DNA from: Verrucomicrobiota bacterium
Lineage (GTDB): Bacteria > Verrucomicrobiota > Verrucomicrobiia > Limisphaerales > UBA1096
Assembly: GCA_018674955.1 (NCBI GenBank)
Contig: JABGZB010000281.1
Location: 1-38,064, forward strand
Direction of reading: 5' to 3'
Length of the DNA: 38,064 nucleotides
How positions within the stretch are numbered: the first letter of the stretch is position 1; the number at the start of each line of letters is the position of its first letter. The translations under genes were made by a program, and so were the position numbers. A model generated the notes under the pieces. That model saw only the letters and a program-made list of their open reading frames with translations, searched no databases and had not been told where the DNA came from. Positions 7,794 through 18,200 of this stretch are shown here, piece by piece.

Positions 7794-10475
7794 ATGAAAA
7801 CCAAACAGAACAAGACAGAGATCACAAACATTGGAAAAGGAGTCAGTTTTAAGATCAGGATGAAAACGTCATTTAGGTTGGGTTGTCTTATGGGTTTGTT
7901 GACGGTTGGGTCTCCGTGGTGCCTTGGCCAGTGGCAGACGCAGACCTTCGCTCTGAAACAGGGTTGGAATGCCATTTACACCCATGTGGACGCCAAGCAC
8001 ACAACGATTGAACAGCTTGTACAGGGTGACGGGATCGAGGAGGTATGGATGTGGAGACCCAAACTCTCGACTATGCAGTATATCCAGTCGCCCGATCAGC
8101 CGCTGGATACCGTATCACGCTGGACGAGTTGGATAAGTTCCAACGCCGATGGTTCCTCATTGCAACGTTTAATTGGCAATGCGGCGTATCTTGTCAAAGC
8201 CGGCCAGGCTGTTAATTGGGGAATCAAGGGCAAACCGGTGCCTCCGCGTTACCAGTGGACCAGCACCGGGTTGAACTTGATTGGGTTCTCAACCAAGTCG
8301 GCTTCACCGCCTGTGTTCTCCAATTTCCTGAACCCGGTCAATGGCTTCGGCGCGGGAGCGCAGATTTTCTCCTACAACGGCGGCGATCTAGGCACGACCA
8401 ATCCGGCCCAGTTGTTCACACTCAACACCAGCACGGTCAATCGCGGCCAGGCCTACTGGATTCGCGCCACTGGCTACAATCGCTACTATGGCCCGTTCGA
8501 GCTGGGCTTGCAGGACTGGAGCGGCGTGCATTTTGGTGACAGCCTTTCGTCGTACAAGGTCGTGCTCAAGAACACCACCAAGAGTGATCTCACCGTGTCG
8601 ATGCAGTTGATTGATTCCGAGGCTGCCCCGGTGCAGGAGGGCATACCCGCCGTGGCCGGGACTCCGCCGATCATCGTTCGCGGCGACTACCAGTTGGCCA
8701 CCCTCACCCACGCCTACTCCGCGCTCAACGGCAACACCCAATCGTGGACGCTCAAGCCAAGCGGCGAAGCCGGTTCCGCCGTCGAGATTCCTTTGGGCGT
8801 GCACTGGGCGCAGCTCTCCGGCAGCGCGGGTGACACGTTTGGTGGCATCGTGCGTTTTACGGACAGCCTTGGTTATTTGCAGACGGATTTGCCGCTCACC
8901 GTCACCAAACCCGACACCAGCGGCCTGTGGGTCGGCCAAGCCAACATCAGCCAGGTACGCCACGGAATGAACACCTTTCAGAAAAGTTTCGTGAAGGGGC
9001 AGGTCAAGGCAGCAGCCAACGGCACACCGGACGCGCCGGTCACCGTTTCGTGGCTCAAGAAACAGGCCACCCAAACCAAGCTAACCGGCAAAACCTACGT
9101 TACCTCCGACGCCGGCTACCATCTCGTCGAGACCAAGTCGTACTCGAAAGTCACCGAGGGCGACGCTCTTTGGCTGCCGCCGGCGGACGAGAACGGCAGC
9201 CTGCTCACCGACCCGGCCACGTATTGGCAGGCACGGCCGCACCACGAAGCATTTGTGCAGGGATGGTACTACTCCGCTGGTTCCGTAGTGGCCACCGGCG
9301 ACAAGTCCAGCATCGACATGAAATTCGTCAGAAGAATCGTGCCCACGTTCCCTGCCGGGTTCACCGTGGCCCAGGACGCCACCACTTCTGCCTGGCATTA
9401 CGAGCAGGATGTGACCTACACCGGCGCCGCCGTGGATGGTGCACTCACGCCCCCGGCCAACGACGAGTCCGGTGCCACTCTGACTGACCCCTTGGCCTAC
9501 TGGAGCATCGTCTCGGGCACCTTGCAGGGCGACGACACCCCCACGTGGGCGCAGGCGGATGACGGCAGCTACAAGGCTGCCGCCGCCGGGGACATCACGC
9601 TCAAGTGGCGCAAGGTCACCGCCGAGACCACCGTGTACGAGACCATCGCCGTGGACGATCAGCCAACCCTGTTTCAGCACGAGTACAAGACCGTCTCCAA
9701 GACCGTGTTCCCGAGGCAACGCCTCACGTTAAGCGACATTTACACCGCCGACATGGCGGCGGACGAGGGGGTCATCTTCGGCGCACCAGCGCGGCCGCCT
9801 TTCGATTGGGAGGGCACCTTGGCCAAGGGCGGCACCGGCTCGTATGTCGTTGCCCACACCGACACAAGCTGGGGCGCGGTGGCCAAGCCGATGAAACTGC
9901 GCGTGATCGTCCACAACAACGCCGCCGCCGCTCCGGTCGCCAACCTGCTACAGCGGGTTTACATCGGCATCGACGACGCTAATGGTAGCCTCCTGCTGGC
10001 CACAGGGGCCGCCCTGTTGCCGGACGCCACGCCGGACGTGCGACGTGTCAGCGCCGTGCACCTGCCGTGGAGCGAGACCAACCTGCCGTGGGAGTTCACC
10101 GGTGCATTCGCCAAGGGCGGCACGCTGGCCGCCACCCTCACCGTCGGGCACGGCGACCACGCTTCCAACCCATTCTTGCACACCTATCACCCCGACCACG
10201 ACAACCTCGACGCGCGGTTCGAGAAAAAACTGGCGCAGGGGCAGGAGTCGTACGAGATCAAGCGCGAGATCACACTGCGCCTCAACGGTAGCCAGGCTGG
10301 GTTCGCCGGTCTGGCCCGGGGCGGCAGCGTAATCAGCGGCGAATATGAGGAGGTCGTCACTCTCAGCGGCAAGGCTAAGCTCTCCGGTACCGGCCACGAA
10401 AACCGGCAGTACGGCATGAAAGGCACCGTGGTATTCAGCCGCATCACCCCCGTTGCCACTCTGCGAACCAAGTGA
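7794..10475 (+). CDS. large predicted secreted protein, unknown function
   Basis: 893 aa; probable start at 7860 giving signal peptide MKTSFRLGCLMGLLTVGSPWCLGQ. Mature region starts WQTQTFALKQGWNAIYTHVDAKHTTIEQLV. Beta-rich, with internal PPADENGSLLTDPATYW / PPANDESGATLTDPLAYW repeats. Confidence 0.75.
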   Translation: MKTKQNKTEITNIGKGVSFKIRMKTSFRLGCLMGLLTVGSPWCLGQWQTQTFALKQGWNAIYTHVDAKHTTIEQLVQGDGIEEVWMWRPKLSTMQYIQSPDQPLDTVSRWTSWISSNADGSSLQRLIGNAAYLVKAGQAVNWGIKGKPVPPRYQWTSTGLNLIGFSTKSASPPVFSNFLNPVNGFGAGAQIFSYNGGDLGTTNPAQLFTLNTSTVNRGQAYWIRATGYNRYYGPFELGLQDWSGVHFGDSLSSYKVVLKNTTKSDLTVSMQLIDSEAAPVQEGIPAVAGTPPIIVRGDYQLATLTHAYSALNGNTQSWTLKPSGEAGSAVEIPLGVHWAQLSGSAGDTFGGIVRFTDSLGYLQTDLPLTVTKPDTSGLWVGQANISQVRHGMNTFQKSFVKGQVKAAANGTPDAPVTVSWLKKQATQTKLTGKTYVTSDAGYHLVETKSYSKVTEGDALWLPPADENGSLLTDPATYWQARPHHEAFVQGWYYSAGSVVATGDKSSIDMKFVRRIVPTFPAGFTVAQDATTSAWHYEQDVTYTGAAVDGALTPPANDESGATLTDPLAYWSIVSGTLQGDDTPTWAQADDGSYKAAAAGDITLKWRKVTAETTVYETIAVDDQPTLFQHEYKTVSKTVFPRQRLTLSDIYTADMAADEGVIFGAPARPPFDWEGTLAKGGTGSYVVAHTDTSWGAVAKPMKLRVIVHNNAAAAPVANLLQRVYIGIDDANGSLLLATGAALLPDATPDVRRVSAVHLPWSETNLPWEFTGAFAKGGTLAATLTVGHGDHASNPFLHTYHPDHDNLDARFEKKLAQGQESYEIKREITLRLNGSQAGFAGLARGGSVISGEYEEVVTLSGKAKLSGTGHENRQYGMKGTVVFSRITPVATLRTK

Positions 10476-12118
10476 AACCCTACAATAAACCAATTTTTAA
10501 CAAATCAATGAACAACATGATCAAGACAAACCAAATGAAATCGAACGTGGCAGCTACCTGCCAGCGAATCCCGACTGGCCAGACGCACCGGCTCACGTCC
10601 ACCGCCTCAAGGTTCATAGGGATCCTTGCCATCTGCATGTGGGCGGTGGGCGCCTCGGCCCAGACCACGCCGTTTGACGGTATGGCCTTCCAGAGTTACC
10701 TGGTCGATTCCAATGGCGCCGCCATCAGTGGTAACAGGTCGCTCAAGTTCAGCATCTTCGACGCCGACTCCAGTGGCAACCTGAAGTGGGCCGAGACCCA
10801 GACCGTCACGGTCAACGCCGGCAACTTCAGCGTCATCCTCGGCGAGGGCACGTGGGACACTACGGCGGGCGCCAACCGCGTGACCTTGGCCACCGTGTTT
10901 AACGGGACGGAGCGCTACATCGAGATCGCCGTGGAAGGCACCGCATTGTCACCTCGGTTGCGGATGCTGCCTTCGCCTTTCTCGTTTAAAGCGAAAAATG
11001 CAGACCATGCGGTAAATGCGACAAATGCGACAAATGCAGACGTTGCGGTAGCTGCGATAAAAATTGTTGACACAAATGGTAGCGACAGAATGACATTCGC
11101 TGGGTCTAACGGAAACGTGAATGGCAATTTTACGGCTTTAGGAAAAGGAGGATTTGGCTTGGGAACTGGCAACAGTCCGCAATACCCGCTCCATGTAAAC
11201 AATACTACCGGTGGGACAACACTTTATTTGAAAGATGCTAACGGGTCTTTATCGCTAGGTGCTCAAAATACAAGCTACTATCATTTTGATACTGATCGAC
11301 CAATGTTTCATTTTAACAAGATGATTGTCACGGATAAGGAAATACAAGGAACACATTTTTATGCATCAAATGCCTCTTATTTTCGCGGCACAGGAAGACC
11401 GGGAGTTGCGATTGGTTCTCTATCAAATGGCTTGTCCGACAATATAATTGAAGGACTAGATTCTTCAGGAAACATGTCAAGTCTGCATTTAAATTATTAC
11501 TCCACTGAACCGGTATATGCAGGTTTAAATGGTGGTGGGGGAATGAGGGTTTATGGGAAACAAAACAGTTTGGGATACTCTACTTGGCCTATGAGTCTTT
11601 ATGTGGGCAGTATTGACGATCAACTTGGAACGATTTCAGGCCCCGGAAGAATTGCGATCGGATTCCATGCTAATAGGCATATTTATTTCATCGATGAACA
11701 GGAGGATCATTACACAGCTTCATTGAGTGAGGGTGGAACATGGTGGACCAACTCAGATATTAGATTGAAAAAGGACATTGAGGGTTTGGGCAATGTTCTT
11801 GATAGGTTAGTATTAATTAGGGGTGTTAAATATAAATATACATATAATAAAAGCAATGAGATACAGCTTGGTGTCATAGCTCAAGAAGTAGAAAAGCATT
11901 TTCCAGATTTGGTGAATGTCATGATGGAAGGGGAAGGGGGGGGTGGCGCTCAAGGGCAATCCCATTTAGGGGTCAATTACGACGGTTTTGCCCCTGTGTT
12001 GATCGAGGCCGTGAAAGAGTTGCGCGCGGAGAAGGACTCGGAGATCAACGAGCTAAAGGAGCGCTTGGCCAAGTTGGAGAAGTTGGTGGCCAAGCTGGGC
12101 GGCCCGGAATACCAGTAG
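10472..12118 (+). CDS. secreted protein with C-terminal Peptidase_S74 / intramolecular chaperone domain
   Basis: 548 aa; signal-like FIGILAICMWAVGASAQ. C-term WTNSDIRLKKDIEGLGNVLDRLVLIRGVKYKYTYNKSNEIQLGVIAQEVEKHFPDLV...VNYDGFAPVLIEAVKELRAE followed by a coiled coil. True start is probably an internal ATG near 10508-10517. Confidence 0.85.
   Translation: MKPYNKPIFNKSMNNMIKTNQMKSNVAATCQRIPTGQTHRLTSTASRFIGILAICMWAVGASAQTTPFDGMAFQSYLVDSNGAAISGNRSLKFSIFDADSSGNLKWAETQTVTVNAGNFSVILGEGTWDTTAGANRVTLATVFNGTERYIEIAVEGTALSPRLRMLPSPFSFKAKNADHAVNATNATNADVAVAAIKIVDTNGSDRMTFAGSNGNVNGNFTALGKGGFGLGTGNSPQYPLHVNNTTGGTTLYLKDANGSLSLGAQNTSYYHFDTDRPMFHFNKMIVTDKEIQGTHFYASNASYFRGTGRPGVAIGSLSNGLSDNIIEGLDSSGNMSSLHLNYYSTEPVYAGLNGGGGMRVYGKQNSLGYSTWPMSLYVGSIDDQLGTISGPGRIAIGFHANRHIYFIDEQEDHYTASLSEGGTWWTNSDIRLKKDIEGLGNVLDRLVLIRGVKYKYTYNKSNEIQLGVIAQEVEKHFPDLVNVMMEGEGGGGAQGQSHLGVNYDGFAPVLIEAVKELRAEKDSEINELKERLAKLEKLVAKLGGPEYQ
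11936..11943 (+). repeat. G8 homopolymer inside the S74-domain ORF
   Basis: Read directly: ATGATGGAAGGGGAAGGGGGGGGTGGC encoding MMEGEGGGG. Confidence 0.9.
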
Positions 12119-12211
12119 AAAGTCGCAAGGGGAACGGCGAAGAACCGGGAAAAGGAATGTCGAAATCCGAACAACCGAGAACCGCATAGGTGTCTAAGCC
12201 ATGATGAACCA

Positions 12212-15200
12212 TTGAAGACCATGAACAGCAAACGATTTACCGTCCTGATTGTCACTGTGCTGGCGCTTGGCCAAAGCGCCTTGGCTGAGTACGCCGAGCT
12301 GCGCCAGGAGAAAAACCAGTTCAACAAGATGCAGACCGGTGCCGGCATCGTGCAACCCGTCGGCACAACCGGAAACCAGTTCAAAGCGGCGATCTTTTTT
12401 GCTTCCCCTACTCACGCTAGTACCGTGGCGGGCAAGCGTGAACCGCAGGCGGACGGCGCATATAGGTTGCAGCATACGCGAGTTGGCATCGCCTATTATG
12501 GTCGGGTGTTTCAGTATCAGTTTGGCTCGGTCATCTCTCCCCCGAACAAGGATGCAGATGGCAACGATCTCGCTGCCAATGCCTCCCCGCTGGACTACTG
12601 GAAAGCCGAGCCGCACAACGCCTACAAGGCGGAGTTATCCACTACTGCTGAGTATGGCCGCTTCTACTGGAGCGCCAGCGCTGAAAAGGTGTATGCGACG
12701 CGCCCCGGCCCGGCGGACATCGTATGGGTGAAGAAAATGCCGGTGGCCACCGCCAACAACCCAACCGTGACAGGCGCAGGCTGGGCGACCGAGACGATAT
12801 CGAACTCACTCAAGCTGCACAGCAAGACAGTCAGCAGCAAAGTGACCGAGATGTGGCAGGAGGAAAACGCTGTCTTTTACTCCGCCGCCGTTCACCGGGT
12901 CATCATCTCCGGAAGCCCATCAAAACCAGTCAAGCGGATTTATTGGACAGGGACGAGATATCCTGGGGTCTCTGTGACCATCCCCGACAGCCGTATTAGC
13001 AAGGTGAAAGTGGTTTACAATGATGCATTCCCGAAAAACGTTCCGAACGATCAGGCTGAAAAGCTGGCAGAGGAGGGGCTTGGCAATTCCGGCCTGTCAA
13101 CCTCAAGCGGAGTGGCCGTGCAAACCCAGACGCTGTGGTATTCCAAGACGGAGAAGGCGCTAAAGGCGTTGAATAAAGAGGGACGGGTTTTTGTGGAGTT
13201 CTTAGGCCAGATCATGCCTGGCACGAACATCCCTGAATCGCTGGGGTTTGAAGTGGTGGACGTAGTAAAGGAACCCGTATCTCAGTTGGAACTGGTGGAA
13301 CTGGGCGATCCCTTTCCGATCCTGCAGCCGGTGGCAAAGCATGCAGCGGGAACCAACCTGAATCTTTTCCCGCAGGTGGCCAATCTGCCCGAGGGCAAAT
13401 CGTTCGTGATGGAGCATTATTTTGGAGGCTTGGACGTGCGCCCTACGTTTTATGCCATTAGGGAAACAATGAATACAAGTGACCTGATCATGTGGTGGTT
13501 GATAGAGGGGGTGCAGGGGATAAAATGGCCGGAACGATATGTGCGGTATGATTTGAAGTGGCCGAGTGATCCCGCGAAGTACAGCCACTACGTGCGTCCG
13601 GCGGTGTCGAATGAGGAGGATGCCAAGGCAACTGCTGTGGCGTTGCCGACCCGGAACACCCCGGCGATTGCCTATCAGGATGATTCAGGTTTCCCACGAG
13701 GGAAACTGACCCCGGAGTATAAGTATTTCACCTATCTCAAGGATGATTTTCCGGTTCACCGGGCATTGTTGCAGTTTACATCCGGGGATCACGTCTATTT
13801 TGAGCGTGTCGCGTCGTGGTTGCAGGCCAATGTTCAGGCGAATGAATACCCGGAGAACCGAATTACCACCTCGTTCGGGGTGTCCGATGCAGACGGCAAG
13901 TTGACATCCCAATATTTCCAGTCAACCGGGGTCGCCAACAGTAAGGCGGTTGGCACCATTACATTTCCGGAAAAAATGGAGGCCCCACGCGTGGTGGCGG
14001 GGAACCTGACGGTTGTCGTGGGGAGTCGGGTGCCGACGCCATCGCTGGAGCATGGGGGCGCAAGTACGGAGTCTTATCTTGCCGGGTATATCCAGTCAGG
14101 AACGAGTTATTACTCCGACGCATATGTGGATCCGCTGAAAAATGGTTTCGATGAAGCCAACAAAGGGGCCATCATCCCAGTAAACGCCATCCCTGGGCAA
14201 AATAATCTTGAAATCTTGTGGTTCCGCAAAAATACAATGCGCTGGGTCAAGGACGACGTGGCAACGGTCGTGAATGAAGCCACCCAGGCGCAGTTGTTGC
14301 GGGAGCAACAGGGGTTTGACGCGGTTTACTGGCCGTCAGTGATCGGGACTTACACGATCAAGTGGCCTCACGAGAACTCAAATTATCTGAATGCCAGCAA
14401 GGATACCGCCATTGTGATGGCCAGCAACGACGGGAGTGGTCCGCTAAATAGCTTGCAGGCCAAGGGGTCAATTTATTTCCAGAACGACGCAACGCTGCCT
14501 GGCTATAACCCGAACGAGGAACACGCGATAATGCAGGGAGGTCAGCTGTATGCTTTGCGTAATGATCTGAACCTGACGTCATCGGCGTCAGTGACCAAAA
14601 TAAGTGACGAAACATACTCTTCAGAGCCATACGTACTGCTGAGTTACACAGGGTCGGACGATCGCCCGGCAATGCGGGCTTTTCGTGTAATGCAGGAACT
14701 GGGAGAGGACACATTTGACTACACGGTCGAAGCGGGAACGATTCTGCAAGCCCCCATGCCTTTGCCGTTAATGCAGAAGCTGAAAAATAATAAGGAGTTT
14801 TCAGGTTCGAAAATCACTGAGGCTGCTGCGCTAAATGGCGAAAATAATGGCAAAAATTTGGCGCCTTTGGGACGCCTTTATGGGAATACTGCAGCGGTCA
14901 CGGTAACCGTGGTTCAGGGTGTCGTCTATTCTTTCGTCAAGGGAGCCAACGAGGTCTCCTTGCTCAACGGGGCAGCGGCGTTTACTGCGAGCGCGACGTT
15001 CAAAGCTGCGTCCACAACCGTTACGTTATTCGGCAAAGCCAACATGCCCGACAACTTCGTCACGGCTGAAATACGCAATATTTCAAAACTTCACTCGATC
15101 AGGATCACGACTGAGGCAAACCATGGGTTTAGTGTAAAGGATGTAGTTCACCTGAGCCGGTTTTCGGAAAGCGGTAACAACGGCTGGGCGTATGTAGAGA

Positions 15201-18200
15201 AAAAAGTTAATGCCACAACAGTTGAGGTGACTCGGATTGCGAATCCGGAAATAGCAACATTGAGTCGTCTTAAATACGACATTGCGACTAAAAAAGTAAC
15301 ATTAGTGACGAGCAAACCTCATGGGATAGAGAGTGGCGATAAGGTCAAGGTGTTATTAAGTCAGTATTGGGATTATTATACGGGAGTTGAAATAGAACTG
15401 ACTGGAGAATACACCGTTTTAAGTGTTACATCGACAGAGTTAATTTTTAGCCCTGGTACTTTCACAGAATCTTTAACACTTGACTCACCGCCAAACGCGG
15501 ACCACTTGACTCGCATGTCGCACTCGTCGCTGGACATGGATGTTCTTCATTTGACCGCAACAGTGCCTGTCACCTCGACGATCGACAGTGCCAATCCGCC
15601 CTTGGCCAATTTGCAAAAACCGACGGATCTGGGAAGTTACACCAGCACCACCATGATGGATCGGAAGGACAACGTGTGGGTGTATCGCGGTCCGCATACA
15701 TCAAGTGACTTGGCGACATTCAAGATGCGGTATTATTACAAGACTTTGGCTGGGTTTTGGTTTCCTGGGCTTTCGCAGCAACCGGTAGTGGGAACCACCA
15801 TCCCGTATTTGCAAAATGATCCCGCCGCCCCTTGGCCAAGCGGAAGTTATGCCCCGCGCTTGGCCAAGGCCATCAAGTACAACGCGACATGGCCAAGCGG
15901 CGTGGCGGAATTGCGTCCTGGCCAAACATTGACGGCTCCGGTCTTTGGCCTCCCGGCGGTGCGAGGCAATACAAGTCTCAAAATACTATATCAGCAGGCG
16001 GCTGCCCTTGATCCATCAGATAGCAGCGCTACATTGCACGACCCGACCCGGGAGAAGGTTTACGACATGGCCACCGGTGCTGCGAAATTGGTAGAACTGC
16101 CGGCAAGCGTGGTCACGATGAGTCACAAGGGCAAAACCTATTTCACCCGACTGCCGCCGCACTTGGTGGATCGCTTTTTCTTCGACCCGATGCGAGGGAA
16201 GAAGGGGCAACTCGTTTTCAGGGGCGAGTTTGTGGATGAAATCGTCGGCGAGGATTATCTGCTGATGAATGTGTTATCCGGCAAGGATCTGAATGATCTG
16301 AAGAAACTGGCCGACCCGAACATGGGGAACACCAAGTGGAACAATGCCATCGCCGGACTCACGGCCAAGGTGGAGACGTTCAAGGAATCCGCAAACAAGT
16401 TCGGGGTGTTCGTTCCGTATGGCAAGCCGGCGATTGTCCCCGCGTCGAATCTCGTTAAAATCACCAGCGACGAAACGGCGGTGGACTCTTATGCGCTGAG
16501 CGCAAACGGCAACAAGGCAGGTTACGTGACGTTGATCGCCGGGGACGGTCAGGCGTTCACCCCAAAAGCCGAACCGGTGCAGATGCACGTCATCAAAGTC
16601 GGCGGCTCGCTGTATCGCGGTGAGGCAAAGGTGATTTTGTCAGACAACCCTCTCGCAGAAAAAGTGACATTCATGCACACCGGTGACTTGGCTGGCAGCA
16701 CGGACAAGTTTGACTACGACTGGCGGATTGCAGCACCGGAGGATGGATTGCCCCCGGCGGTTTCCGAACGCAACCCGATCTCTGGCGCTACAGCCACTAT
16801 CCCGACAACAGGGTGGAAGCATCTGCGCCAGATCCCAACTGCAGGAGTTCCCGCTTCGAGTGATGCCCGATGGGTGGCTGCCGGGCTGGGGACGGTGACT
16901 GTGCAGGAATCCAGCACGGTATCGGCGATCAGTTTTGTGACGGTCGCCGATCAGTTTGACACGATCGAGGTCACCGCGAGTGGAGCGTCTGCCTTCAAAG
17001 TCGGGGATTTTGTGAACCTGGTCGGATTTATTCCGACAACGTTGAATGCAGAGGGATTGGAAGTAAAAGCTGTTAACGGGACCAAACTTGAGTTGGCCAA
17101 GGACACGGTGGCTGGTCTGCCGGTTGCCCAGACGTTTGGCACTATCGAAGAATCGTTGGTTGGGGTCACCGCCAGTTCGGCAGGCAGTGTGCTTGCCGGG
17201 GAATTTCAAGTACCACCTGACAAAGTTCCAACGGATGTTTACCTGAGCATGACGGCGGATCCCAATTTGGGGGTACGTGTGAAGGTTGGCAGCGCAGTAG
17301 TGGCGGTGAAAAATGTCAGTACAATCGCGGAGGGCGATGCGGACTCGACGGTCTCTTCCGCCCCCAGTTCATTCCAGCCGTTGTCATTGGTTTATGGCGT
17401 CGATACATCCCTGCTCAGCAGTAGTGGGGTGAACAAAATCACGGTGGAAATGTGGAGCGACGCCAAGCCGGGCGCCAGCCTCGCGTTCAACTTAAAACTT
17501 GAGGCCAATGAACTAGTGGACAAGGTGATGGTTGCCGGTTCGAAGTGGCTGGCGAGAAAAAACGGGAATGACTTACGGAGTATCATTATCGGCGAATCTG
17601 CGGATGTGCAGGCTTTGAGTGACAACTATATTGTTATGCGTTACCGGGCCACTGAAAGCAGCCACCTAACCTGGAACGATACGGATGGCGACAGCAGCAC
17701 CAACGAGGGGTGGTCACCCTGGACAGAGCCGCAATTGGCGGAGGGCTGGATCAAGCGTGTGCTGGCCGGGATCAATCCGTTTAACCAACGAGCCGGTGAC
17801 CTCTTCAGCAATGCCGTGGATACGTCCGGCAGTATCTTGACCCAGGCCGGCAAGCGATGGGAGGGCGACGTTGCGTTGAACATGGAGAATATCAACGACT
17901 ACGGCTTGATAGAAATCTACGAGACGGTGATGGGGCGTGGCCGGATGTTGAGTATCGATGCCGGGATCGACTACGGTCCAGCCAACGACGCGCTGCTGCT
18001 AGCGGCTGGCTATATCAACGACCTGTACATGATGCTCGGCAATGAGGCGTGGGCCGATGCGGCCAACCCGACCATAGGGATCGGCACCAAGGATAAGACT
18101 TATGGCGACATAGCCACGGCGTTGTTTGCCTTCAAGGGGCAGGTGGCCAGTTTGCTGGAGGAGGAACTGGCATTGCTTCGGGGGCGCGATGACTTTCTGC

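Noticed and set aside
8388-10493. Several long antisense ORFs (e.g. 8388-9074, 9081-9719, 9948-10493 minus)
   Set aside because: Typical shadow ORFs of GC-rich coding DNA; low-complexity Gly/Val/Arg composition and opposite to a good CDS.
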